A stretch of 8,764 bases of DNA from JBAYZQ01 sp041672385 (GTDB lineage: Bacteria; Spirochaetota; Spirochaetia; Sphaerochaetales; Sphaerochaetaceae). Where the stretch lies: assembly GCA_041672385.1 (NCBI GenBank), contig JBAYZQ010000091.1, positions 1 to 8,764 of the forward strand. The letters are read 5' to 3'. Below the pieces are notes generated by a model that did no database searches, was not told the DNA's origin, and saw only the letters and a list, made by a program, of their open reading frames with translations. Shown here piece after piece: positions 1 to 7,315 of the stretch (position 1 is its first letter; the number at the start of each line of letters is the position of its first letter). Position numbers and translations under genes: made by a program.

Positions 1-1
1 T

Positions 2-559
2 TTTTATATGCCCAATATGATTAGCATGATTATTGGAGGATATATGTGGATGTTTATTTTCACTAAAGTTCTCTACTATTTTGCCGATAATTATGGAATG
101 AAATTTCTTGATCATTCTTGGATTGGGAATCCAAAATGGAGTTTTATAGCAATTGTTATAGTTTCTTCATGGGCCATGGTTGGGTATTTAATGATAATTT
201 ATATTGCGGCACTTCAAGGAATTCCTTCTCAAATAAAAGAATCTGCATATCTTGATGGAGCTGGCACGTGGACTTGCTTTTTTAAAATTATCCTTCCTAT
301 GATAAGACATGCTTTAACAATTTGTGTTTTCTGGACACTAAATGCTGGATTTCAAGTCTTTGATGTAATTTTTTCACTTACTGGTGGAGGACCAGGAAGA
401 GCGACTCAATCAGTTTCTATGAATATTTATGAAGAAGCTTTCAAAAATAATATTAGATTTGGTTATGCAACTGCAAAATCTACAACTCTTTTTATAATAG
501 TTCTTGTTATAACGTTGATACAAATTAAATTTATGAAAAAAAGGGAGCTTGAATTATGA
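2..559 (+). CDS. Sugar ABC transporter permease, UgpA/MalF-like (5'-truncated)
   Basis: This is the C-terminal part of an inner-membrane subunit of a CUT1-type carbohydrate ABC importer. The frame is open to the left edge (Phe-Tyr precede the first Met at base 8), so that Met is internal and the true start lies upstream. Hydrophobic segments are seen at about bases 20-85, 140-215, 305-370 and 480-530. The cytoplasmic EAA loop that docks on the ATPase is clear at bases 239-298, in the form ESAYLDGAG followed by FFKIILP. The segment GGGPGRATQS, typical of this family before the last membrane span, lies around bases 383-412. The stop overlaps the next permease start in an ATGA arrangement, so the two are probably co-translated partners. 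The substrate cannot be read from the permease. The hydrolase downstream suggests a glucan-type oligosaccharide. Confidence 0.93.
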   Translation, partial: FYMPNMISMIIGGYMWMFIFTKVLYYFADNYGMKFLDHSWIGNPKWSFIAIVIVSSWAMVGYLMIIYIAALQGIPSQIKESAYLDGAGTWTCFFKIILPMIRHALTICVFWTLNAGFQVFDVIFSLTGGGPGRATQSVSMNIYEEAFKNNIRFGYATAKSTTLFIIVLVITLIQIKFMKKRELEL

Positions 560-1386
560 TTAATAAAACCAAAATTGGCCAGATTTTGCTTTGGGGCTTT
601 CTTTCCCTTTTAGCTATATTTTGGGTTTTTCCTCTTATTATGGCTTTAATAAATTCTTTGAAGACAAATGGAGAATTGCTTACAAATGTAATTTCTTTTC
701 CTAAAAACCCAAATTTTGACAATTATTTAAGAACTTTTAAAAAAATGCACTATTTTAGAAGTTTGCTAAATATTACTATAATTTCAACAATTGGTGTAAC
801 TTTAATTGTGGTTTTTTCATCAATGGCGGGCTGGAAGTTATGTAGGACAAAGACGCGTTTATCATCTTTTTTATTTGCTGCATTTATTTTTTCAATGTTA
901 ATACCTTTTAACTCAATAATGATTCCTCTTTATAAAATTGTATTAACACTAAAGATTAAAAACTCCCTTGTTGGGTTTGGAACCGTTTATGCTGGACTAG
1001 GGGTTAGTATGGCAATCTTCCTTTATGAAGGTTTTGTAAAAGGAATTCCTGTTGAACTTGAGGAGGCCGGTATTATTGATGGATGCAATGATTTTAAGGT
1101 GTTTAGTCGTATTGTTTTTCCTCTTTTGAAGCCAATAACGGTAACTGTATGTATAACAAACTTATTATGGATTTGGAATGATTTCTTACTGCCTTTAATT
1201 GTTATTTCAGATAATAAGAAATATACACTTCTTCTTTCTACAAATACTTTATTTGGACAATATAGTAGTGATTGGACTGCAATACTAAGTGCTTTAATAT
1301 TAGCAGCAATCCCTGTTGTTATATTTTATTCAATTTTTCAAAAAGAAATACTAAAAGGCATTTCTGATGGTGCCTTGAAGGGTTAA
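556..1386 (+). CDS. Sugar ABC transporter permease, UgpE/MalG-like
   Basis: This 276-residue membrane protein is the second permease of the importer whose first permease ends at 559. Six hydrophobic spans are visible at about residues 9-32, 66-90, 100-125, 135-158, 190-215 and 240-262, the normal MalG-type layout and length. The EAA loop starts at about residue 167 (ELEEAGIIDG, then FSRIVFPLLKP) and would contact the nucleotide-binding subunit. The start ATG at 556 sits inside the stop of the preceding gene, with AGGGAG just upstream (541-546) as a ribosome binding site. The stop lies 2 bp before the hydrolase gene. No ATPase or binding protein is encoded in the visible part of this operon. 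The ATPase could be a shared MsmK-type protein encoded elsewhere, and the binding protein probably precedes the window. Confidence 0.95.
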   Translation: MINKTKIGQILLWGFLSLLAIFWVFPLIMALINSLKTNGELLTNVISFPKNPNFDNYLRTFKKMHYFRSLLNITIISTIGVTLIVVFSSMAGWKLCRTKTRLSSFLFAAFIFSMLIPFNSIMIPLYKIVLTLKIKNSLVGFGTVYAGLGVSMAIFLYEGFVKGIPVELEEAGIIDGCNDFKVFSRIVFPLLKPITVTVCITNLLWIWNDFLLPLIVISDNKKYTLLLSTNTLFGQYSSDWTAILSALILAAIPVVIFYSIFQKEILKGISDGALKG

Positions 1387-1388
1387 TT

Positions 1389-4307
1389 ATGGGATTTATT
1401 CAAATTAAAAATAAAAAATTAAAAGTCGAAAATAAAGAAATCTTTCTTAGAGGTTTTGGGCTTGGTGGATGGCTTATTCCAGAAGGTTATATGCTTAAAT
1501 TCTTTACTTCCTGTGATCGTCCTAGACGTATTGAAAAGCTTGTTGAAGAAACTTGTGGTCAAGAGTATTCCAAATATTTCTGGGATCAATATTATGATAA
1601 GTATATAAGTGAGTTTGATATAAAACTTATTGCTGAACAGGGTTTCAACTGTGTTAGAATACCAATTAACTCTAGAACTTTATTTAATCTGGAATCCCAA
1701 GAAATATCGTTTAATAAAACAATTCTTGTCTTTCTTGATCGTTGTATTACTTGGTGTAAGAATTATGGTGTTTATGTTATTTTGGATATGCACGGAGCTC
1801 CAGGAGGCCAGACTGGACAAAATATTGATGACAGCCTTGCTGATAGTCCTGATTTGTTTTGTAATTCTGTTTTTAGAGATCAACTTTGCAAATGTTGGCG
1901 TCTTTTAGCATTACATTATTCAAATGAAGAATTTATTGTTGGTTATGATCTTCTTAATGAACCTCTTCCCAATTTTTTTAATCAATACAATTCAATGGTT
2001 TTACCTCTTTATAAAAAGGTAATATCTATTATCAGGGAAGTTGATGTTAATCACATAATTATTCTAGAAGGAGTTCATTGGGCTTCTGATTTTTCTATTT
2101 TTGAACCTTTGACCAAAAAAGAAGTCAAAGATAATCGAATAATGTTACAGTTTCATAAGTACTGGAATAATCCTGATGAAGAAAGTTTGAAAGAATACAT
2201 TAAAATTTCAAATCTTCTAGAAACACCTTTACTAATGGGAGAGGGAGGGGAGAATAATTTAGATTGGTATACCCTTGCTTTTCCTATGTACGAAAAGCTT
2301 GGTATTCATTGGAATTTTTGGACTTATAAAAAGATGGAAAACTCTAATTCTCCTGTCTCCTTTTTTTCCCCACGGGAGTGGAAGAAAGTCCTTTTGTATT
2401 TAGAAAACAAAGAGGAAAAACAAGCTGTCGATTTTAGAAGTATTTTTGATTCTCTCTTAAGAAATCTTCAAAAGGTCAAAATAAACCAGGAAGTTTTTAA
2501 TTCTCTTAACAGAGAAGCCCCGCTATCAATTCCTTGTGAAGGATTTGATAATTTTTATATTAAAGATAATTATTGTAGTGATGTAAGTTTTAGAAATGAT
2601 ACAGGAATTTCATTTTCTTTTGAAGATGGTCATAAAGGTAAACCAGACTATCAAAAAATGAACGGTGAACCTCAGAAAAAAAGTGATAACATAATTGTAA
2701 GACTTACCGAAAAAGAGTGGCTTGAATATCGAATACACTTAAAGAAAGGACAAAATACTATTTCTTTGAAATTGAAAGGTTGTGGTTCTATTGAGTTTAA
2801 ATGGAAGGGTTCTAAGGTAATACGAAATTTTGATTCTCTAAAAATTATTGAAGATAAATTTCAAATTTATGTTTCAGAAGAAGTTGATCTTATTCAAATT
2901 TATTGTCAAAAGGGAAGATTATTTTTAGACAGAATTTCGTTTAATATGGAAAAAGCAAAAGCAAATATAATTTATACTTCAACCTTTAAGAATTCTTTTT
3001 GTGTATATGAAATGGAGAAAGAAATAGTTCAAGATGATAGTGAAAAGGAAGACAAAATTATTGATATTCATCCAGAAATTGAATTTCAAAAATTCAAGGG
3101 GTTTGGAGGAGCTTTCACCGAGTCTTCCGGGTTTGTTTTTTCAAGATTGTCTAAATCTTTTCAGGATGAAATTATAAATCTTTATTTCGGGAAAGAAGGT
3201 CTTGATTATCAATTTGGAAGAATCCCAATTGATAGTTGTGACTTTTCTTTAGGGGAATATAGTGAGATCCAATCTTTAGAACAAATAAAAAGCTTTTCAC
3301 TTGAAAGAGCGGAAAAATATATTATTCCTTTTATCACCAAGGTGAATGAGTTTAAAGGAAGTTTAAAGTTAATATTTTCACCTTGGTCACCTCCTGCCTT
3401 TATGAAAGACAATATAAAAAGGATAGGAGGAGGAAAATTAAAAAAAGAATATTATCCAGCATGGGCTGAATACCTAGTTTCATATTTAAAAAAATATAAT
3501 GAAAAAGGCTTTACTGTTTTTGCAATTTCTTCTCAGAATGAGCCGAATGCAGTGCAGAAATGGGATTCTTGTTGTTATTCATCAGAAGATGAAGCCTGTT
3601 TTATTGGAGAATTTTTGGGTCCTGAATTAAGTAGAAGTGGATTAAATGATGTAATTATTATTGGATGGGATCACAATAAGGATCGAGTTTTTGAAAGAAC
3701 TTGTGAACTGTTAACAAATCCTTTAGCAGAGAAATATATTAATGCTATAGGTTTCCACTGGTACAGTGGTGATCATTTTATGGCCCTTTCAATGATTAAA
3801 AAAATGTTTCCCGAGCTAATGCTTATTTCAACAGAGTCTTGTGTTGAATTGCTTAAGACTGATACAAGCCATTGCCAAAATGGACAACGTTATGCTCATG
3901 AAATAATTGGAGATTTAAAAGCTGGATTAAATATCTTTCTTGATTGGAATCTTCTTTTAGATGCTTCAGGTGGACCAAATTATGTTGGAAATTATTGTGT
4001 TTCACCTATCATGACAGATAAAGATTTTAGTAGAATAAATCTTAGTGAAGAATACTATTACTTAATGCACTTCAGTAGGTTTATTACCGATGCTGTAATA
4101 ATTGGATCTTCTTCATATACTGATAAGCTTGAAGTTGTATCTTTTAAAAAGGAATCAACAATATTTGTTGTTATTTTGAATCGTAATTTAGAAAAACAAA
4201 ACTGTAATATTCGCTGTGCAAAAAAAATCTTAAATATTGATATACCTGAAAAAAGTATTGCAACTGTGAGTTTCAAAATAGAAAATAAGAATTTATATTT
4301 AAAGTGA
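1389..4307 (+). CDS. Two-headed glycoside hydrolase: GH5, CBM6-like module, GH30
   Basis: One unbroken 972-residue frame carries two catalytic domains. Residues about 1-340 are GH5: RGFGLGGWLIPEG (21-33), RIPIN (90-94), DMHGAPGGQTG (133-143), acid/base E191 in LLNEP, H256 and Y258 in FHKYW, nucleophile E285 in MGEGG, and aromatic W308/W311. The GGWL and HGAPG motifs resemble yeast-type exo-beta-1,3-glucanases. Residues about 380-520 look like a CBM6-type beta-sandwich (EWLEYRIHLKKG; closing LFLDRISF). Residues about 555-972 are GH30: GFGGAFTES (571-579), SPWSPPAFM (664-672), acid/base E718 in QNEP, nucleophile E816 in STES, then a C-terminal beta domain. The mix best resembles beta-1,3- plus beta-1,6-glucan cleavage, but a glucosylceramidase-like or other beta-glucosidic specificity for the GH30 half is possible. 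No signal peptide or membrane span is seen, so it is probably cytoplasmic. It lies 2 bp after the permease gene, with GAAGGG as ribosome binding site. Confidence 0.9.
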   Translation: MGFIQIKNKKLKVENKEIFLRGFGLGGWLIPEGYMLKFFTSCDRPRRIEKLVEETCGQEYSKYFWDQYYDKYISEFDIKLIAEQGFNCVRIPINSRTLFNLESQEISFNKTILVFLDRCITWCKNYGVYVILDMHGAPGGQTGQNIDDSLADSPDLFCNSVFRDQLCKCWRLLALHYSNEEFIVGYDLLNEPLPNFFNQYNSMVLPLYKKVISIIREVDVNHIIILEGVHWASDFSIFEPLTKKEVKDNRIMLQFHKYWNNPDEESLKEYIKISNLLETPLLMGEGGENNLDWYTLAFPMYEKLGIHWNFWTYKKMENSNSPVSFFSPREWKKVLLYLENKEEKQAVDFRSIFDSLLRNLQKVKINQEVFNSLNREAPLSIPCEGFDNFYIKDNYCSDVSFRNDTGISFSFEDGHKGKPDYQKMNGEPQKKSDNIIVRLTEKEWLEYRIHLKKGQNTISLKLKGCGSIEFKWKGSKVIRNFDSLKIIEDKFQIYVSEEVDLIQIYCQKGRLFLDRISFNMEKAKANIIYTSTFKNSFCVYEMEKEIVQDDSEKEDKIIDIHPEIEFQKFKGFGGAFTESSGFVFSRLSKSFQDEIINLYFGKEGLDYQFGRIPIDSCDFSLGEYSEIQSLEQIKSFSLERAEKYIIPFITKVNEFKGSLKLIFSPWSPPAFMKDNIKRIGGGKLKKEYYPAWAEYLVSYLKKYNEKGFTVFAISSQNEPNAVQKWDSCCYSSEDEACFIGEFLGPELSRSGLNDVIIIGWDHNKDRVFERTCELLTNPLAEKYINAIGFHWYSGDHFMALSMIKKMFPELMLISTESCVELLKTDTSHCQNGQRYAHEIIGDLKAGLNIFLDWNLLLDASGGPNYVGNYCVSPIMTDKDFSRINLSEEYYYLMHFSRFITDAVIIGSSSYTDKLEVVSFKKESTIFVVILNRNLEKQNCNIRCAKKILNIDIPEKSIATVSFKIENKNLYLK

Positions 4308-4335
4308 CTTTTTTAGGTAATTTCTTTTGATTGTT

Positions 4336-4366
4336 GGAAATGGGGAGTAGCCTCTATTTCTTTTTT
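4336..4366 (+). terminator. Probable Rho-independent terminator after the hydrolase gene
   Basis: GAAATGGGG (4337-4345) pairs with CTCTATTTC (4352-4360): nine pairs, two of them G-U, around a six-base loop. The T-run 4361-4366 follows directly. It begins 29 bp after the stop of the hydrolase gene, a sensible place to end the first operon. The stem is only moderately GC-rich, so termination may be incomplete. Confidence 0.62.
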
Positions 4367-4500
4367 AAATTTAGATAAATTCTACAAAAGTCTATTATTC
4401 AAAACCACTTGTTTGCAAAATTGATTTTCACACACTTGAATATTATCGCCTATCACTTAGACCTACCGGTTATAGATTGTAAAAAATAAATATTTTTTTC

Positions 4501-4528
4501 TTGCTTTTTTTTAAATTGATGATAGACT
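4501..4528 (+). promoter_or_regulatory. Candidate sigma-70 promoter of the lacI-type operon
   Basis: TTGCTT (4501-4506) lies 16 bp before TAGACT (4523-4528). The latter is preceded by TG one base upstream (4520-4521), giving an extended -10, and a T-rich tract lies around and upstream of the -35. Matches to consensus are partial (3/6 and 4/6). Transcription would begin at about 4535, so the first palindrome would lie right at or after the start point, a position suited to repression. Other AT-rich hexamers nearby could serve instead. Confidence 0.28.
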
Positions 4529-4539
4529 AACAATAAGTC

Positions 4540-4551
4540 GGGAACGTTCCC
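4540..4551. promoter_or_regulatory. Operator 1 (LacI-family palindrome)
   Basis: GGGAACGTTCCC is a perfect 12-bp palindrome with a central CG step, the usual form of a LacI/PurR/CcpA-type operator in which hinge helices open the minor groove at the centre. It is followed by AATA, as is the second copy. It lies 61 bp upstream of the start of a LacI-family gene, so autoregulation is the likely role. Confidence 0.8.
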
Positions 4552-4572
4552 AATATTTTTTTAATTAGTTTA

Positions 4573-4584
4573 GGGAACGTTCCC
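4573..4584. promoter_or_regulatory. Operator 2 (identical LacI-family palindrome)
   Basis: This is a second exact copy of GGGAACGTTCCC, again followed by AATA, so 16 bp are identical between the copies. The centres are 33 bp apart, close to three helical turns, which would place two repressor dimers on roughly the same DNA face. It ends 28 bp before the regulator start codon. Confidence 0.8.
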
Positions 4585-4612
4585 AATAATAAAAAAGGTA
4601 AAGGAAAGTAAA

Positions 4613-5611
4613 ATGTCATCAATACTTGATGTAGCAAAAGTTGCAAAAGTTTCAAAAAGCACCGTAAGTAGAGTCCTCTCTGGAAACAATTACGGGGTAA
4701 GTGAAGAAACAAAGATTAAAGTTGAAAAAGCTGCAGAAGACATAGGATATGTTAAAAACTATCTTGCAAGTTCATTAAGAACCAATCAAACAAAAACCAT
4801 TCTTTTGATTATTCCAGATGTTTCCAATAATTTCTGGGCAGAAGTAGCACGTGGAGCACAGGATTATTTTGATAAAATGGGTTATAGCCTAATTCTTGCC
4901 AATTCTGACGGTGATAATAACAAACAACTAAAGTACTTGAAAATGGCACAAAGAAATAAAGTAGACGGAATTTTGATTAATACAAATGATACCTTGCTTG
5001 ATGAAATCCAAAACACAGGACTTCCTTTTGTGTTAATTGGGAATGCTAACTCAACCTCAAGATTTCCAAGAGTTAGTTCTGATTCCTATGAAGGAATTAA
5101 GAGAGCCTTAGAATATCTTTATGATAATGGGCACCGAAAAATAGCAATGGTTTCTCCTTCTAATAAGGATTCAGCTCTCTCTAAAGTGTCAAATAGAGTA
5201 AATTCTTATAGTGATTTTCTAGAAAGTCATAAAATGGAATTTAAAGAAGAATATTTTTTCTGCTGTCAGCCAAATTTAAAAGACGGAGAAGAACTTGCAG
5301 TTAAGATTTCTAAAATGCAAAATCCTCCAACTGCAATTATTGCAGCAAACGATTTATTTGCAGCAGGCTTTATTAATGAAGCAGTAAGAAGAAAAATTCG
5401 AATTCCAGAGGATATATCTGTTATTGGTGTTGATGATATTCCCTTAGCCTCAATGATAAATCCAAAATTAACTACACTGGAGAAGCCGAAACACCTGCTT
5501 GGAAAAGTTGCCGCTGAAACAATTATTTCCGTAATTAAAGGTGAAGAAGTCATACAGAATAATAAACTTCCTGTAAATCTGATAATTAGAGAATCATCTA
5601 AATCTATTTAG
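4613..5611 (+). CDS. LacI-family transcriptional regulator
   Basis: This 332-residue protein has the standard length and layout of a LacI-type repressor. Residues 4-24 form the helix-turn-helix (DVAKVAKVSKSTVSRVLSG), with K15 and S16 at the start of the recognition helix. Residues about 47-58 are the hinge (YLASSLRTN), where L55 matches the leucine that inserts into a central CpG. From about residue 60 on is the periplasmic-binding-protein-like effector domain, with VIGVDDIPLASMINP and LTTLEKP typical of its C-terminal half. It probably binds the two GGGAACGTTCCC sites just upstream and represses its own operon until a small-molecule inducer, presumably the imported substrate or a derivative, binds. 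AGGAA at 4602-4606 supports the ATG at 4613. The stop TAG overlaps the AGGAG that serves the next gene. The inducer cannot be named from sequence. Confidence 0.95.
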   Translation: MSSILDVAKVAKVSKSTVSRVLSGNNYGVSEETKIKVEKAAEDIGYVKNYLASSLRTNQTKTILLIIPDVSNNFWAEVARGAQDYFDKMGYSLILANSDGDNNKQLKYLKMAQRNKVDGILINTNDTLLDEIQNTGLPFVLIGNANSTSRFPRVSSDSYEGIKRALEYLYDNGHRKIAMVSPSNKDSALSKVSNRVNSYSDFLESHKMEFKEEYFFCCQPNLKDGEELAVKISKMQNPPTAIIAANDLFAAGFINEAVRRKIRIPEDISVIGVDDIPLASMINPKLTTLEKPKHLLGKVAAETIISVIKGEEVIQNNKLPVNLIIRESSKSI

Positions 5612-5623
5612 GAGTAAAGTGTA

Positions 5624-6991
5624 ATGAATAAATCATTTAAAATATTATCACCTTGTGGAATACTAGGTTATGGATTTCCAATAGATTCCTTTTTAAAAGG
5701 AATTGAGGAAAAACCAGATGCTATAGTTGTTGATGCTGGATCTACTGATGCAGGGCCACACAAACTTGGAGCAGGAGTTGCAATAGTTAGCCGTCGAGCT
5801 GCCAAGAAAGATCTATCTTATCTTGTAAAAGGTTCTATTAGTTTAAATATTCCTCTTTTAATTGGATCTGCAGGGGGAAGTGGTGCAAAAAAACATGTTT
5901 TGTGGACTATGGAAATTCTAAATGAAATATTAAAAGAAATTAAAGCTGAAAGAACTAAAGTTTCTTTAATATGGGCTGATATCCCTAAGAAAGCAATACT
6001 TAAGAAAATGAAGGAAGGCAAAGTTGAACCACTTGGAAAGACTGCCCCGGTTCTTACCCCCAAAACCCTTGATGAAACTAATGGTGTTGTTGCCCAGATG
6101 GGAGTGGAACCAATACTTAAAGCACTTGAAACTGGAGCTCAGATTATCGTCTGTGGGAGAGCATATGATCCATCACCTTTTGCTGCAGTGGGAATAAAAG
6201 CAGGATTTTCTCCGGCTTTGGCCTATCACATGGGAAAGATTCTAGAATGTGGAGCCCTATGCTGTGAACCAGGAACCACCAAAGATTGTATGATAGGAGA
6301 ACTTTTTGAAGACTATTTTGAAGTTTATAGTCCAAATCCAATAAGAAAATGTACTAAAGTCAGTGTAGCAGCTCATACTTTTTATGAGAAGGACCATCCT
6401 TATTTGCTTCATGGACCTGGTATTATTCAGGATTTGAGTCAATGTGAATTTACTCAGATTAACGAAAGGAAAGTTAGAGTAACCGGAAGTAAATTAACAG
6501 CTACCAACCCTTATTGCATAAAACTTGAAGGTGCAAAACAATCGGCTTTTAGGACCTTTGTAATTGCTGGAGTAAGGGATCCTCTTCTTATTGGACAAAT
6601 TGAAGAAGTTGAAGAACTTGTGAAAGAAAGTGTTAAAAAACAGTATAAAGAAATTGAACCTGAATCTTACACTATTTCTTTTTATAACTATGGAAAAAAT
6701 GGAGTGATGGGAGAGATAGAGCCCATAAATAAGCCAGGATATGAACTTGGAATCATGTTTGAGGTTTTGGCAAAGACTCAGGAAACCGCTTCAGCTATCT
6801 GTGCATCAACAAGATCAACTTTTCTTCATTATGGATATGAAGGACGAAAATCTACAGCAGGAAATCTTGCTTTTCCATTTGCTCCAAGTGATGTTGAATT
6901 CGGACCTGTATATGAATTTTCAGTTTATCATCTCATGGAAATCGATGATCCGTGTGAATTTTTTCCGATTGAAAAATGGGAGATAAAATAA
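5624..6991 (+). CDS. AtuA-family (DUF1446) protein
   Basis: This 455-residue soluble protein belongs to the AtuA/DUF1446 family, named after a Pseudomonas acyclic-terpene utilisation gene whose reaction is poorly defined. Recognisable motifs are DAGSTDAGP (37-45), IGSAGGSGA (80-88), VCGRAYDPSPFA (176-187) and KILECGALCCEPG (205-217). The glycine-rich and acidic conserved segments suggest a binding or active site, probably for a carboxylate or acyl-type small molecule, but this is inference. No signal peptide or membrane span is seen. It covers only the core: longer relatives of about 600 residues carry an extra C-terminal domain, and here a separate small DUF4387 protein follows at once. ATG 5624 is preceded by AGGAG at 5610-5614. 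The gene lies 12 bp after the LacI-type regulator and before sugar-type permeases, so it probably acts on an imported or derived compound. The substrate is unknown. Confidence 0.87.
   Translation: MNKSFKILSPCGILGYGFPIDSFLKGIEEKPDAIVVDAGSTDAGPHKLGAGVAIVSRRAAKKDLSYLVKGSISLNIPLLIGSAGGSGAKKHVLWTMEILNEILKEIKAERTKVSLIWADIPKKAILKKMKEGKVEPLGKTAPVLTPKTLDETNGVVAQMGVEPILKALETGAQIIVCGRAYDPSPFAAVGIKAGFSPALAYHMGKILECGALCCEPGTTKDCMIGELFEDYFEVYSPNPIRKCTKVSVAAHTFYEKDHPYLLHGPGIIQDLSQCEFTQINERKVRVTGSKLTATNPYCIKLEGAKQSAFRTFVIAGVRDPLLIGQIEEVEELVKESVKKQYKEIEPESYTISFYNYGKNGVMGEIEPINKPGYELGIMFEVLAKTQETASAICASTRSTFLHYGYEGRKSTAGNLAFPFAPSDVEFGPVYEFSVYHLMEIDDPCEFFPIEKWEIK
6978..6982 (+). promoter_or_regulatory. Ribosome binding site deciding the DUF4387 start
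   Basis: GGGAG at 6978-6982 lies 8 bases before ATG 6991. The in-frame ATG at 6976 overlaps this site, would add only MGDKI, and has no good site of its own, so 6991 is preferred. Confidence 0.6.
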
Positions 6992-7305
6992 TGAGCGAAA
7001 AACTTGTAGATCTTGCAAAAGTATTAAGAAGTAAAAATAGTGGACCTTTCCAAATTACTTTGGATATTTTATTTGATAATAAAGAAGCCTATGACCGGGT
7101 TGTAAAAGCAGATGTAATAAATGAGGAAACAATAATGAAACTTTATCATCTTGAAAGGAAAAATATATGTTGCATAGTTTTTTTTGAGAAGGCCTTGGGA
7201 ATCAAAGTAACCTATAACCGTAAGATAGCAAGCGGTGGATGCTTTGATAGAGATGTTTATGGAGCACAACAACAATCTCCATTGTTTGATTTAGAAGTGG
7301 AATAA
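6991..7305 (+). CDS. DUF4387 family protein, partner of the AtuA-like protein
   Basis: This is a small soluble protein of 104 residues. It matches the DUF4387 pattern: an N-terminal LRSKNSGPFQITLDILFD segment, a middle LYHLERKNI region, and a C-terminal block with RDVYGAQQQSPLFDLEV. Genes of this family commonly sit directly beside AtuA/DUF1446 genes, as here. The start codon overlaps the AtuA stop by one base (TAATG), pointing to coupled translation and probably a stable complex with the upstream protein. The likely role is a small subunit or domain of the same enzyme. No reaction has been firmly assigned that I can state. An alternative start at 6976 is in frame but less well supported by the ribosome binding site. 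Confidence 0.85.
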   Translation: MSEKLVDLAKVLRSKNSGPFQITLDILFDNKEAYDRVVKADVINEETIMKLYHLERKNICCIVFFEKALGIKVTYNRKIASGGCFDRDVYGAQQQSPLFDLEVE

Positions 7306-7315
7306 AGGATTTAAT

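Larger units (their letters stand above)
4308..4612 (+). other. Intergenic control region between two operons
   Basis: This 305-bp stretch contains no credible coding frame. From left to right it holds a probable intrinsic terminator for the hydrolase operon (4336-4366), an unassigned AT-rich stretch (about 4367-4490), a long T-rich tract (about 4491-4512), a weak candidate promoter (4501-4528), two identical 12-bp palindromes (4540-4551 and 4573-4584), and the purine-rich ribosome binding site of the LacI-type gene (AGGAA at 4602-4606). Confidence 0.8.

Noticed and set aside
1630..1908. 92-codon plus-strand open frame inside the GH5 domain
   Set aside because: It lies entirely within the well-supported hydrolase frame and shows no domain pattern or ribosome binding site.
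4463..4475. CTACCGGTTATAG, an imperfect palindrome around ACCGGT upstream of the lacI-type gene
   Set aside because: The symmetry breaks after the central six bases, there is only one copy, and it does not match the GGGAACGTTCCC operators. It could be chance.
4481..4512. A/T-rich tract considered as a second terminator
   Set aside because: Long T-runs are present but no stable GC-containing stem precedes them. It more likely belongs to the promoter region.
4527..4712. Minus-strand open frame across the operators and the lacI-type start
   Set aside because: It overlaps the regulatory palindromes and the helix-turn-helix coding region, and has leucine-rich composition typical of an antisense shadow, with no homology I recognise.
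6741..6986. 81-codon plus-strand open frame inside the AtuA-like gene
   Set aside because: It is an alternate frame of a conserved coding region, with no recognisable features.
6976..6990. Earlier in-frame start for the DUF4387 gene
   Set aside because: It would overlap AtuA by 16 bases and its ATG lies on the GGGAG that fits the start at 6991. The added MGDKI carries no family signal.
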